Positions 35,705 through 44,855 are shown, counted from the stretch's first letter. The stretch: 49,248 bases of DNA from Thalassolituus sp. (GCA_006212115.1 PDUK01000018.1:1-49248), one strand, 5' to 3'. Notes: generated from the letters alone by a model not told the origin. Numbers and translations: made by a program.

Positions 35705-35835
35705 GTTCTTATCCTTAGGATCATTCAGATGTGCGACATTTTACCGCAGCACCGCTCGGCCAAGGTGCGACACATTGTCACAGGGTACGGACAAGAAATC
35801 GGCAGACACAAAACCGGTAGAAAACAGAACGACCG

Positions 35836-36879
35836 TCAGAAGAGGCTTAACTGCTGCTCACTGACCTGAGGAAAACGACCGCCAATACCCAACAAACGCA
35901 CAGGTTTGTCGTCGCGAAGCAGAGCCTGTCGCAGTAGACGCTCGAAGCCTTCGGGCGATGCTGACTCCTGAACATCTGCGAGTGTTGTCTGCGTAAAATC
36001 TGCGAACTTCACTTTCACAAAGGGCGCCAGCGCTTCAGGCTTCCACGGCGTGCGACTAACCCGCTCCTGCCAGCGTGCATAGAGTGCCGACACCTCGGAG
36101 ACACAATCTTCATGACGGGTTATATCCTGAGCATAAGTACGCTCAACACTGACAGACTTACGCTCGCGCTCCATCGACAATGGGCGGTTATCCATGCCTC
36201 TGCTTCGCTGATACAAATGAACGCCCGAGCGACCAAACCGACGTACTAGTTCATTCAACTCCCAGCTCTGAGCATCTGCACAGGTCTCGATACCCAGTAC
36301 CTGCAGGCGCGATTGGAAGGCGGGGCCGACTCCCGGAATCTTACCAACAGGCAAAGCAGCTACAAACTCATCGACTTCCTGCGGAGGAATCATTTTCTGT
36401 CCGTCAGGCTTGTTCCAATCACTTGCCACCTTGGCCAGAAACTTATTCGGTGCGCCACCGACTGACACCGTGATCCCTAGCTCATCTCGAATACGCGCTC
36501 GAATATCTGCCGCAACCTGGCTGGCTTGCTGCTCTGGATCAAGTTCAAGGTAGGCCTCATCCACCGATACCTGCTCCAATAATGGGGAATATTCCCTCAG
36601 TATCGCCATTACCTGAGCGGATACCTCGCGATAAAGATTCATCCGCCCCTTAAGCAGTACCAGATCCGGACACAAGCGTCGTGCGGTTGCCGTCGCCATG
36701 GCAGAGCGGACGCCAAAGGCCCGAGCTGGATAATTACAGGTCGCAATGACGCCACGCCGGTCTGACTCCCCACCAATGGCGATGGGAACAGAGTGTAATT
36801 CTGGATTTTCACGCATTTCTACCGCAGCAAAAAAACAATCACAATCGATGTGTAAGACTTTGCGAACAGGAGCACTCAT
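35836..36879 (-). CDS. dinB: DNA polymerase IV (Y-family translesion polymerase)
   Basis: A 347-residue error-prone polymerase that copies past damaged bases. Catalytic acidic residues lie in HIDCDCFFAAVE (D12) and SVDEAYLEL (around residue 105). Helix-hairpin-helix and little-finger regions follow, and the last five residues QLSLF match a beta-clamp-binding motif. A perfect LexA box lies 45-60 bases upstream. Cytoplasmic. Confidence 0.96.
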   Translation of the reverse strand: MSAPVRKVLHIDCDCFFAAVEMRENPELHSVPIAIGGESDRRGVIATCNYPARAFGVRSAMATATARRLCPDLVLLKGRMNLYREVSAQVMAILREYSPLLEQVSVDEAYLELDPEQQASQVAADIRARIRDELGITVSVGGAPNKFLAKVASDWNKPDGQKMIPPQEVDEFVAALPVGKIPGVGPAFQSRLQVLGIETCADAQSWELNELVRRFGRSGVHLYQRSRGMDNRPLSMERERKSVSVERTYAQDITRHEDCVSEVSALYARWQERVSRTPWKPEALAPFVKVKFADFTQTTLADVQESASPEGFERLLRQALLRDDKPVRLLGIGGRFPQVSEQQLSLF

Positions 36880-36923
36880 AGCCAGATCTCGCAGGCAGAT
36901 TATAAAAACACCTCATCACAATA

Positions 36924-36939
36924 CTGTATATATAAACAG
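36924..36939 (-). promoter_or_regulatory. LexA box of dinB
   Basis: CTGTATATATAAACAG (plus strand): CTGT-N8-ACAG, a perfect match to the LexA consensus with an A/T-rich centre. It is 45-60 bases before the dinB ATG, the expected place for repression. Confidence 0.9.
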
Positions 36940-36963
36940 CACCCTATGCAATATGGACTAACG

Positions 36964-36980
36964 TGCACCGAAACTGCGCA
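36964..36980 (+). promoter_or_regulatory. Probable NtrC-type binding site
   Basis: Reads TGCACCGAAACTGCGCA, a 6+5+6 inverted pattern close to TGCACC-N5-GGTGCA (left half perfect, right half 4 of 6). It lies about 230 bases upstream of a sigma-54-type promoter, a common enhancer position. Confidence 0.55.
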
Positions 36981-37189
36981 CTTGGTGTCGGGCAGCGCCC
37001 TATTTACCCCTCAGGCCATCAAGAGCTCGTCAACCTGTTATGGATAGACCCAAACAAAAGACCTGTCACTTATCGAACCGCGCTTTCAGGCAAGCTCATG
37101 ATATTCCGACTTTTTTTCTTTTCTTCAGCGCACTTTGCCTGAATCCGGCTTAGCCAGAAGCCGACAATTAAACGTTCATGCCAGGATTT

Positions 37190-37205
37190 AGGCAGATTTT
37201 TTGCT
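37190..37205 (+). promoter_or_regulatory. Predicted sigma-54 promoter of the nitrite/sulfite reductase operon
   Basis: Reads AGGCAG-ATTTT-TTGCT: GG and GC ten bases apart, with the -12 half perfect. Transcription would begin near 37216, about 55 bases before the ATG at 37271. The rest of the 36880-37270 gap (about 390 bases) holds the LexA box, the NtrC-type site and A/T-rich bends but no gene. Confidence 0.6.
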
Positions 37206-37270
37206 TTAACGGATATATCCCTATTCAACGATGAATCATTCGGCTTACTTGTTTGGCTGAAGGAGTCCTT

Positions 37271-39049
37271 ATGTCTTCAATTCGGAAACTGGATGAAACA
37301 CCTGTGATTGCAACCTCAGCGCAGCCACAGCGTGGATTTACCGCAGAGCAGAAACGCTACCTGGCCGATATGCTGGTCAAAACTAACCTGCACATGGCTC
37401 TGGGCGGAACAAGTCAGGCGCAGGCCTCTGATGTGCCAGAAACCTTCTGGGGCACGCCCGTTGAGGACCTCTGCAAAGAAGAGAAACGCAAGTACGAACA
37501 GCATGTACTTGATATCTGGGATGACATCGTTCGTAGCAACGACACCAATCAGATTCTCGAAGGCCTTGACCAGTTCGCCTCACGACATTTTGGGCTCTTT
37601 AACGTCGCACCAGCCAGTATTGGCTATATGGTGCGGATGCGTATCCCCGCTTGCGAGCTTCGCGGCGATCAGATGGTGACTCTGGGCGATGTCGCCGAAA
37701 ACCTGGCCGGAGGCTATGCGCACGTAACTACAAGAGGCAGTTTTCAACTGCGTGAAATCGAACCGAAGAACATTCTGGAAATGCTGGGGACGTTTTACGA
37801 TCACGGCCTGTCCTGCAAAGGCACCGGTGCCGATAGCGCCCGCAATATCACCTGCACGCCGACCGCGGGTTTTGATCCCCTCGAACTGATTGATCTGCGC
37901 AAATACGCACACCGACTCAGCCACAAGATTCTGAATACACGGGACTATCAGGGCATACCGCGCAAATTTAATTTCTCGTTCGATAACGCAGGCAGCACGT
38001 CGTGCGTATCCGACACCAACGACGTTGGCTTTCTGGCAGTGAGGGTCAGCGACAACGATCAAGGCGTCGATCCCGGTATTTACTGTCGGTTGATTCTCGG
38101 TGGTATCACAGGCCATCACGATTTCGCTCGTGATACGGGCTTTATTTGTCGCCCTGAAGATACGGTTGAAATCGCCGATGCGATTCTGAACGTATTCGTC
38201 CATCACGGTAATCGCACTAACCGTAAAAAAGCCCGTTTTAAATATGTTCTGGATGAACACGGATTTGACTGGGTATGTGAACGTATTCAGGACGTGCTTG
38301 ATCAACATGGTAAGGGGACGAAGCTCATCGCATTATCTACCCAATACGATGCGCCCCGCCCCAAGATAAATCGTCACGGACACATAGGCGTACACCCACA
38401 GAAAGAAACAGGACTAAATTATATTGGCGCGGCTCTGCGCTTAGGGAAAATGACACCCGAACAGATGCGCGGTGTCGGTCGAATTGCGATGAAATACGGC
38501 AATAACGATGTCCGCCTAACGGTCTGGCAGAACTTTTTAATTCCGCATATTAAAGATGACGATGTTGCGAGCGTTATCGATGAGCTAGCGAAGCTCGGCC
38601 TTACCACCAAAGCGACGGCTTTCGAGGCAGGTGCAGTAGCCTGCACTGGACGCTGGGCCTGCAAGCTGGCCAATGCTTACACCAAGGAAGATGGCAACGC
38701 CATTATCGACCATCTCAATAGTCAGTTCGAACTCGACCAACCGATTAATATTCATTTAACCGGATGTCCCAATTCATGCGCTCAGCACTATATTGGCGAT
38801 ATTGGGCTGATTGGGTCCGCAGCGGAAGATGGTTCGGAGGGCTATAAGATTGTCGTAGGTGGAGGTGTCGATGATGACCAGGCTTTGGCACGCGATTTAT
38901 GCGGCCCCATTGCTTCTCGCGATATTACAACAACGTGTGCGACGATCGTTAGTAATTACCTGAAATCCCGCACAGAAAACGAAAGCTTTATCGCCTTTGC
39001 CAATCGACACGATCTGGATCAATTAAAAACTATTTTACTAGCAGGCTAA
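37271..39049 (+). CDS. Siroheme nitrite/sulfite reductase, NirA-like (probably assimilatory nitrite reductase)
   Basis: A 592-residue siroheme/[4Fe-4S] reductase that takes six electrons to ammonia (or sulfide). Cluster ligands C458-x5-C464 (CTGRWAC) and C499-x3-C503 (CPNSC) are visible, with two ferredoxin-like half domains around residues 75-140 and 385-440. TGCPNSCAQHYIGDIGLIG matches NirA/NasB-type nitrite reductases better than the CPNGC of CysI. The ATG at 37271 follows AGGAG; the frame opens six codons earlier. A flavoprotein gene follows and sigma-54 and NtrC sites precede, as expected for nitrogen assimilation. Sulfite cannot be ruled out. Confidence 0.85.
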   Translation: MSSIRKLDETPVIATSAQPQRGFTAEQKRYLADMLVKTNLHMALGGTSQAQASDVPETFWGTPVEDLCKEEKRKYEQHVLDIWDDIVRSNDTNQILEGLDQFASRHFGLFNVAPASIGYMVRMRIPACELRGDQMVTLGDVAENLAGGYAHVTTRGSFQLREIEPKNILEMLGTFYDHGLSCKGTGADSARNITCTPTAGFDPLELIDLRKYAHRLSHKILNTRDYQGIPRKFNFSFDNAGSTSCVSDTNDVGFLAVRVSDNDQGVDPGIYCRLILGGITGHHDFARDTGFICRPEDTVEIADAILNVFVHHGNRTNRKKARFKYVLDEHGFDWVCERIQDVLDQHGKGTKLIALSTQYDAPRPKINRHGHIGVHPQKETGLNYIGAALRLGKMTPEQMRGVGRIAMKYGNNDVRLTVWQNFLIPHIKDDDVASVIDELAKLGLTTKATAFEAGAVACTGRWACKLANAYTKEDGNAIIDHLNSQFELDQPINIHLTGCPNSCAQHYIGDIGLIGSAAEDGSEGYKIVVGGGVDDDQALARDLCGPIASRDITTTCATIVSNYLKSRTENESFIAFANRHDLDQLKTILLAG

Positions 39050-39091
39050 CAGCCTGTCGTACCTAGCGTTCGGAATACTTCGGAAACAGAT

Positions 39092-40846
39092 ATGAGTGAA
39101 CAATTAATTACTGAGCTTTCCTCGGTCATCGATGCCAATATGGATTCCGGCACACTGATTGAGCTCCCTGAAGGTGCCCCCTTTGATGCAGAACAACGCC
39201 AATGGCTGAACGGGCTATTGACTGGGATCAGCACCATTGCCGCTGCAGCCGCGGGCGCAACACAGCAGGAAGCCCCTGCCACACCCTTGGCTATTTTTTA
39301 CGGCTCTCAGTCAGGAAATTGCGAAGTAGTTTCGAAAGATCTGAAAAAACACGCAGCGACGTGCGGCTTTGAAGCCAAGATCGAGGAACTTAATTCCATT
39401 ACGCCAGCGGATCTGGCTCAACACCAGCATGTTTTGATCGTTTGCTCAACCTTTGGTGAGGGCGAGCCACCCGACAACGCCAGACAATTTTATGACTTGT
39501 TGATGGCCGACGATGCAGCCGCTATCCCTGCCAGTGTTAACTTCAGTGTTTGTGGATTGGGTGATTCCAGCTACACCCATTTCAACAAATGTGCTTCCGA
39601 CATTAATACGCGGCTACAACAGTTAGGAGCAACACCATGCCATGACTATATTGGCTGCGATGCTGCATTCGAAGACGACGTTGCTGAGTGGAAAGCGGGT
39701 GTATTTGCAACGCCTGCCTTCCTTGATGCGGCCGGCGCTGCAAGTACCCCGAGTGTTGCAACGACCGAAAAAGAAGCGCTGTACACAAAAAACACCCCCT
39801 TTATTGCCAACCTGATCGAATCACGAAATCTGAGTGGCGAAGGCTCTTCCAAGCGCGTCAATCACATTGAAATTTCTCTCGCCGGTGGCGGTGAGGATAT
39901 GGAGTACCATGCTGGTGATGCTCTGGGCGTCTGGCCACTGAACTGCCCGGAGGAAGTCAGTGAGATTCTTGCTGCGGGTGGTTTCTCGGGTAAAGAAGTC
40001 GTGCAGCAAAAAAGTGGCGCTGCGACTTTGCGCGTATTACTGCAAACCCGACTCGACATTCATACCGTGAACGCAAAGTGCCTTGAAGCCTGGGGGCTTA
40101 ACGAAGCCCCTCTGAACTACAAGGTGTTTGACGTTCTCAATGAATTGAAACCAGAGCTGGACGCACAAACCTTTGTCGATGGACTGCGGGCCCTGCAACC
40201 GCGCCTCTACTCAATTGCATCCAGTCCGAAGAAACATCCGGGCGAAGTACATCTCACAGTGGGCGAAGTGCATTACGACTTCAATGACAAGGCTAGAAAG
40301 GGCGTCGCATCAACCTGGCTGGGCAATCGTTTACCCGAGGGAAATGGCGTCGGCGTCTACGTAGTGAAATCCGAACATTTTCATATTACCTCAGACGACG
40401 ATGCACCTGTCATCATGATTGGGCCGGGTACGGGGATTGCGCCCTTCCGGGCATTTCTCGAAGAGCGCGAGATGCGCGAAGCCTCCGGCGAGAACTGGTT
40501 ATTTTTTGGCGACCAACATGAAGCGTCCGACTTTTTATACCGCGATGAGATTACGGCCTGGCAGGATTCAGGAGTACTGAATAAAACCAGTCTGGCTTGG
40601 TCCCGGGATACCGACCGCAAGATCTACGTGCAGACGTTAATTAAAGATCAAGGCGCCGAATTCTTTGAGTGGCTGGAGCGCGGTGCATATATCTATATCT
40701 GTGGTGACGCGTCGCGGATGGCCGCCGATGTCGACAGTGCAATACGTGAAGTTATCGCTGAGCACGGCAGCACCGACGAGGCCGGAGCGAATGATTACAT
40801 GAACAGGCTGGTCAGTGAGCACCGCTACCAGCGGGACGTCTACTGA
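39092..40846 (+). CDS. NADPH-dependent flavoprotein (CysJ-like), electron donor of the NirA-like reductase
   Basis: A 584-residue diflavin reductase. An N-terminal ~65-residue helical tail precedes an FMN flavodoxin domain (FYGSQSGNCE ... STFGEGEPPDNARQFYDLL ... GLGDSSYTHFN). A FAD domain (RLYSIASSPK and GVASTWL) and an NADP domain (IGPGTGIAPFRAFLEERE, YICGDASRM) follow, ending in the usual RYQRDVY. It shuttles electrons from NADPH to the siroheme enzyme encoded just upstream. The pair could be annotated cysJI by a simple search, but here the order is catalytic subunit first and the regulation looks nitrogen-type. Confidence 0.9.
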   Translation: MSEQLITELSSVIDANMDSGTLIELPEGAPFDAEQRQWLNGLLTGISTIAAAAAGATQQEAPATPLAIFYGSQSGNCEVVSKDLKKHAATCGFEAKIEELNSITPADLAQHQHVLIVCSTFGEGEPPDNARQFYDLLMADDAAAIPASVNFSVCGLGDSSYTHFNKCASDINTRLQQLGATPCHDYIGCDAAFEDDVAEWKAGVFATPAFLDAAGAASTPSVATTEKEALYTKNTPFIANLIESRNLSGEGSSKRVNHIEISLAGGGEDMEYHAGDALGVWPLNCPEEVSEILAAGGFSGKEVVQQKSGAATLRVLLQTRLDIHTVNAKCLEAWGLNEAPLNYKVFDVLNELKPELDAQTFVDGLRALQPRLYSIASSPKKHPGEVHLTVGEVHYDFNDKARKGVASTWLGNRLPEGNGVGVYVVKSEHFHITSDDDAPVIMIGPGTGIAPFRAFLEEREMREASGENWLFFGDQHEASDFLYRDEITAWQDSGVLNKTSLAWSRDTDRKIYVQTLIKDQGAEFFEWLERGAYIYICGDASRMAADVDSAIREVIAEHGSTDEAGANDYMNRLVSEHRYQRDVY

Positions 40847-40969
40847 GGCCAAAGGAAGACATAGCGAGTTGTTTCCTTTGTCGTTGTTCCCTTTGTGGAA
40901 CAGGGTTATGTTTGACCTGACGATTTAATCAGGCACTCTATTGTTTTGGTACCTAGTTTTGAGGTCTTT

Positions 40970-41185
40970 ATGAGCGACACACAGGCAGCAATAAATACCG
41001 GCTCTGATTCAGCCAACGGCTCTGATTCAGCAACTGGCACACCACACCAGCAAGCCGACGCGGCGGCCTCTCAGGACTGGGATGAGCTGTCCTTCCTTGA
41101 TGATATGGAGCTCGGCAGTATCGACCCTGAGTCTTATCAGGAACAGGCTGATGATGGCTGTGAAGGCGGCGCCTGCAAAATCTGA
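40970..41185 (+). CDS. Small acidic protein with C-terminal CEGGACKI
   Basis: A 71-residue protein of unknown function, strongly acidic and without a membrane segment. The N-terminal part has an 18-base direct repeat (41000-41035) coding GSDSAN-GSDSAT. The middle is Asp/Glu-rich, and the end is DDGCEGGACKI with two Cys four apart. The ATG at 40970 follows GAGGT by about 6 bases; the frame opens at 40946. It lies about 120 bases after the flavoprotein gene and may belong to the same nitrogen unit; no close family is recognised. Confidence 0.65.
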   Translation: MSDTQAAINTGSDSANGSDSATGTPHQQADAAASQDWDELSFLDDMELGSIDPESYQEQADDGCEGGACKI

Positions 41186-41275
41186 CTTCTGAATCCTGAC
41201 GTAGCTTTGCATTACCCCCTCTGCCCGACAGCAAGGGGCCTCTGATATAGTCGATGTTCGACTGCGGAGTACCTT

Positions 41276-41890
41276 ATGTTTGATAAAGCTATTCAGGATG
41301 CCTTAATTATCTGGGCCACCATTGACCCGATAGGCACCCTTGCGATTTTTTCTGCTTTAACGGCCAGTATGTCGGTCACTCAGCGCAGAAAAACGGCGAC
41401 CCGGGCGGTTCTCTACGCCGGTGGTGTCCTGATTGGCTCTTTAGTAATTGGCCAGATACTGCTGACTGCCATGGGCATCAGCCTGTTGTCGTTCCAGCTC
41501 GCTGGCGGGATCATTCTGTTTCTTTTTGGTTTACAGATGGTCTTTGGAAATACAGATGCCGAAGCCGGAAAAGAGCCCGATCACAACGTTGCAATATTCC
41601 CAATTGCCATACCGGCAACGGCCACGCCGGGCGCTATTCTGGCGGTAATATTACTGACCGATAATCAGATTTATCCTATCGCTCAGCAGTTTGTGACTGG
41701 GTTAATTGTGATTGCTACCTTGGCCATTACCTGGGTCATGATGTTTTTCTCCGATCGTATATTAGCGGTGATCGGTAGCGGTGGTGCATCATTACTGACC
41801 AAGATTATGGGCATGATACTGGCGGCTTTGTCCGTACAGCTGGTGATGAACGCCGTCGGAGCAGAACAGTGGGTAAATCTCGCGCCGTAG
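41276..41890 (+). CDS. MarC family integral membrane protein
   Basis: A 204-residue inner-membrane protein of the MarC/UPF0056 family with six membrane helices. Family marks include TIDPIGTLAIFSAL in the first helices and the AIPATATPGAILAVILL segment. MarC proteins have no settled transport substrate and were once wrongly linked to multiple antibiotic resistance. It stands alone. Confidence 0.9.
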   Translation: MFDKAIQDALIIWATIDPIGTLAIFSALTASMSVTQRRKTATRAVLYAGGVLIGSLVIGQILLTAMGISLLSFQLAGGIILFLFGLQMVFGNTDAEAGKEPDHNVAIFPIAIPATATPGAILAVILLTDNQIYPIAQQFVTGLIVIATLAITWVMMFFSDRILAVIGSGGASLLTKIMGMILAALSVQLVMNAVGAEQWVNLAP

Positions 41891-42011
41891 TCAGCCGATC
41901 GAAGTTTGCTCTGATCTTATGACTTAATGCGGCGCGATTTTACACATAGCCGCATGGCGGTTTTGCGATAGACTGATTTCACTCTCACCGCTGATCAGCA
42001 AGGAAGCCACG

Positions 42012-43373
42012 ATGCGATATCTCCATGATGGAAAATGGATCTTAAAATGGCCAGTGATCTTAAGCACCCTGCTATGCCTGTCGGCATGCAGTTATAACGG
42101 CACCTATAGAAGTAACCTCTTTGACGTCTGTACATTCGAATTACCTACCGATTGTGCTGAGCACGCAACCCAGATCAGCCTGACAGGCACCGATGCAGAG
42201 TATCGTCTTGGATTCATTGAGTACGACGATCAGGGTCAATTACGTGATCGGGCTCAGCAGGACAGAGTACTAAGCGAATACCTCGAGATTGCTGGAAAAC
42301 AGGACGTTATTGTTCTGACTTTCGTTCACGGGTGGCATCACAGTGCCCGGCCCGAGGACGGTAACATCACCGAATTTCGCAAAATGTTAGCGTCTGTCTC
42401 CCGACAGGAAGCGCATTCGAGCCAGCAACAGCAGCGTGACCGACGTCCTGTTCTGGGTGTCTACATTGGTTGGCGCGGGGATTCCCTCGATATTCCGGTA
42501 GTTAACCATGCAACTTTCTGGGACCGGAAAGCGACCGCCCATGAGGTAGGGCGCAAAGGGGTAACCGAAGCCCTGCTGCGTCTGGAAGAATTAGTTAATG
42601 TGCGCAACACCTTCAAAGACGGTGATCCACCTTCCACAAGCCGACTGGTTGTCATCGGACACAGTTTTGGTGGTGCTGTCGTCTACAGCTCTTTGCAAAA
42701 GATCCTTAATGATCGTTTCATCGACTCCCGCAAAGGTAAAAACTTTGGCGGCAATGCCGAAGGTTTTGGAGACATGGTCATTCTTATGAATCCCGCCTTT
42801 GAGGCCCTGCGGTTCTCGTCATTATTCGAACTTTCACAGGAGAAATGTCGCGGTTATTTTCCCGGCCAGTTACCCAAGCTTGCCATCCTTACTTCTGAGT
42901 CGGATTACGCAACTAAACTGGCCTTTCCTGCCGGTCGATTTTTCTCGACTGTGTTCGAGCGCCACCGCGACATGGAGCGTTACGAGTGCCCTCGACCCGG
43001 TATGTCTAACAGCCGCACCGTGACCATCCCTCAGTGGAAAGCGGACCGCAATACCATCGGACACTTCAAGCCATATCTCACTCACAAATTGATGCCTGCC
43101 AGTGAGCGGGGACCAGAGTCGTTCGACCTGGAACGAGCCTATTCTGACTGGTCTGCTCATGATGTAGATCAGGCTGATATATACACCACCGTCGACCTGA
43201 TCAGCATGCAAAAGACAACGGCCCGGAACCCCTACATGAATATAGCGGTCGATAAAGAATTGATGAACGGTCACAATGATATCTGGGGTGACAACATCAT
43301 TGGTTTTATCAGTGAATTGATCACTGTTTCAACCACACCTCAGCAAGTGTACGAACAGCTTTTACAAAACTAA
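42012..43373 (+). CDS. Lipoprotein alpha/beta-hydrolase (serine esterase-like)
   Basis: A 453-residue secreted protein with a lipobox (LCLSAC) and an alpha/beta-hydrolase fold. The nucleophile elbow is VIGHSFGG with S218, and an oxyanion-side FVHGWHH block precedes it near residue 100. The C-terminal part probably supplies Asp and His, though I cannot fix them by eye. It is likely an outer-membrane lipoprotein with lipase or esterase activity on an unknown substrate. The PEBP gene follows 13 bases after its stop. Confidence 0.8.
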   Translation: MRYLHDGKWILKWPVILSTLLCLSACSYNGTYRSNLFDVCTFELPTDCAEHATQISLTGTDAEYRLGFIEYDDQGQLRDRAQQDRVLSEYLEIAGKQDVIVLTFVHGWHHSARPEDGNITEFRKMLASVSRQEAHSSQQQQRDRRPVLGVYIGWRGDSLDIPVVNHATFWDRKATAHEVGRKGVTEALLRLEELVNVRNTFKDGDPPSTSRLVVIGHSFGGAVVYSSLQKILNDRFIDSRKGKNFGGNAEGFGDMVILMNPAFEALRFSSLFELSQEKCRGYFPGQLPKLAILTSESDYATKLAFPAGRFFSTVFERHRDMERYECPRPGMSNSRTVTIPQWKADRNTIGHFKPYLTHKLMPASERGPESFDLERAYSDWSAHDVDQADIYTTVDLISMQKTTARNPYMNIAVDKELMNGHNDIWGDNIIGFISELITVSTTPQQVYEQLLQN

Positions 43374-43386
43374 TCAGGAGATCTTT

Positions 43387-43941
43387 ATGCGTCGTAACGC
43401 GTTAGCATTAGGTACAGCACTCACACTGGTTTGCAGCTGTGCAGTTGCGGATGACTTCAGTATTGCAAGTGACGCCTTCAAAGAAGGCAGTACCTTGAGT
43501 AGCACTCAGGTATTTAATGGCTTTGGATGCGAAGGAGAAAACATTTCTCCTGATCTGGAGTGGCAAAATGCACCAGCAGGCACTAAAAGTTTTGCCATAA
43601 ACCTGTATGACCCAGATGCCCCTACCGGTTCGGGTTGGTGGCACTGGATTGCGTATAACATTCCAGTAACGACGACGGCTCTGGCTGCAGGTGCTGGCGA
43701 GGTCGATGGTAACGGTCTGCCTGAAGGCGCCGTTCACGGGCGATCAGATTACGGCACCTATGGATTCGGCGGTGCCTGCCCACCGATCGGTGATGACCCC
43801 CACCGTTACACTCTGACGGTGCATGCCCTGTCGGTTGAGCAACTGGATTTACCTGAGGACGCGAGCGCGGCGCTGATCGGCTATATGGTTAATGCAAATA
43901 CCATTGAAAAAGCGTCGGTCACGGCTTTCTACGGTCGATAA
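43387..43941 (+). CDS. YbhB/YbcL (PEBP, Raf kinase inhibitor-like) family protein
   Basis: A 184-residue protein with a signal peptide ending near CSCAVA and the PEBP signatures DPDAPTGSGWWHWIAYNIP and the anion-site HGRSDYGTYGFGGACPP. Bacterial members bind phosphate-like ligands and their roles are not clear. Periplasmic. It follows the lipoprotein hydrolase gene and likely shares its transcript. The sequence ends in FYGR. Confidence 0.92.
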   Translation: MRRNALALGTALTLVCSCAVADDFSIASDAFKEGSTLSSTQVFNGFGCEGENISPDLEWQNAPAGTKSFAINLYDPDAPTGSGWWHWIAYNIPVTTTALAAGAGEVDGNGLPEGAVHGRSDYGTYGFGGACPPIGDDPHRYTLTVHALSVEQLDLPEDASAALIGYMVNANTIEKASVTAFYGR

Positions 43942-43956
43942 CCACGTATCTCAAAT

Positions 43957-43979
43957 GCAGTCTGGCCCAGCCAGACTGC
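43957..43979. terminator. Hairpin between the convergent PEBP and dioxygenase genes
   Basis: Ten-bp perfect stem (GCAGTCTGGC / GCCAGACTGC) with a 3-nt loop, 15 bases after the PEBP stop and 7 before the end of the dioxygenase gene. Position suits a bidirectional terminator; no T tract in either direction. Confidence 0.6.
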
Positions 43980-43985
43980 CTACAA

Positions 43986-44855
43986 TTAATTGATATCGAC
44001 CTGAATGGCTTTGTAAGCCAGCATGGAGCGGTCCCACTGTTCCTCGACCTCAAAAATATAATCCTGATAGTTTGAATTAAAAACGTTATCACTGCTGTTG
44101 CTGGTGTCTTTTTCCTGCCCCGTGTAGTCCGAGTGATTCTCGTAAATGTCGTTGCACAGATCATCATCAAAACAGAACTGAGAAACGAGCTGCTGCGTAC
44201 CATCCACGACAATACGGAAATGGATATGCGTAGTGCGGCCACGATACCATCCGGGGAAGCAGGCTTTAAAATACACATTCCCTACACTGTCGGTGGTTTT
44301 GATTCCACGAAACCAGCGCGCTGACAACGCGTCGGATTCGTTTCCAGTGCAGAAGCCACTATTAAAATTACTGACATCGCCACGACTGCCTGAATCATCG
44401 CCAGAATAGACACCCTCGCTATTACACCACCAGACTTCGATCTGAGCGTTTTCGATCGGCTGACAGTTGTTATCCACCAGCTTCATGGCCAGCGTCATAG
44501 GTACGCCCGGCTCACCTTCCGAAATATCATCCCGCTCGTCATCCACATCGAAAAAGCAGGGGCCGATGGTAAATGCCTCGGTGATCTGGCAAAGGTTTCC
44601 TAACCCAGTTGCGAAGGGGTCGGTTTCTAGCGGAAATACCGCCTCCATGGCCGCTGTTCCACCACTCGCCCATTGCGTGGTATTGGTGCCACTGCTCTGT
44701 GTATCGTCATCAATACCGCTGTCACCGGCGACACTATTATCTGTATCGGAGTCCGTCCCTCCGCAACCCGCAACACTGAGGAGTAAGGGCGCTGTCACCG
44801 CGACACCCAGGCCTCGGATAACCTGACGACGTCGGACAATTGTGTTTATATTCAT
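43986..44855 (-). CDS. Secreted intradiol ring-cleavage dioxygenase
   Basis: About 289 residues of the protocatechuate/catechol 1,2-dioxygenase family. The fold's Fe(III) ligands are visible as two Tyr (one in WYRGRTTHIHF, the other earlier) and two His (HIHF). A twin-arginine start (RRRQVIRGLG) and a lipobox (SVAGC) mark a Tat-exported lipoprotein, and the Gly/Ser/Asp/Thr-rich stretch that follows is a surface linker. It carries many Cys (about nine after the lipobox), suggesting disulfides. The frame opens at 44921. Its substrate and pathway partners are not in the window. Confidence 0.85.
   Translation of the reverse strand: MNINTIVRRRQVIRGLGVAVTAPLLLSVAGCGGTDSDTDNSVAGDSGIDDDTQSSGTNTTQWASGGTAAMEAVFPLETDPFATGLGNLCQITEAFTIGPCFFDVDDERDDISEGEPGVPMTLAMKLVDNNCQPIENAQIEVWWCNSEGVYSGDDSGSRGDVSNFNSGFCTGNESDALSARWFRGIKTTDSVGNVYFKACFPGWYRGRTTHIHFRIVVDGTQQLVSQFCFDDDLCNDIYENHSDYTGQEKDTSNSSDNVFNSNYQDYIFEVEEQWDRSMLAYKAIQVDIN

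Noticed and set aside
39092-40846. cysJ as firm gene symbol
   Set aside because: The flavoprotein is CysJ-like, but the partner and the promoter fit nitrite assimilation, so the symbol was withheld.
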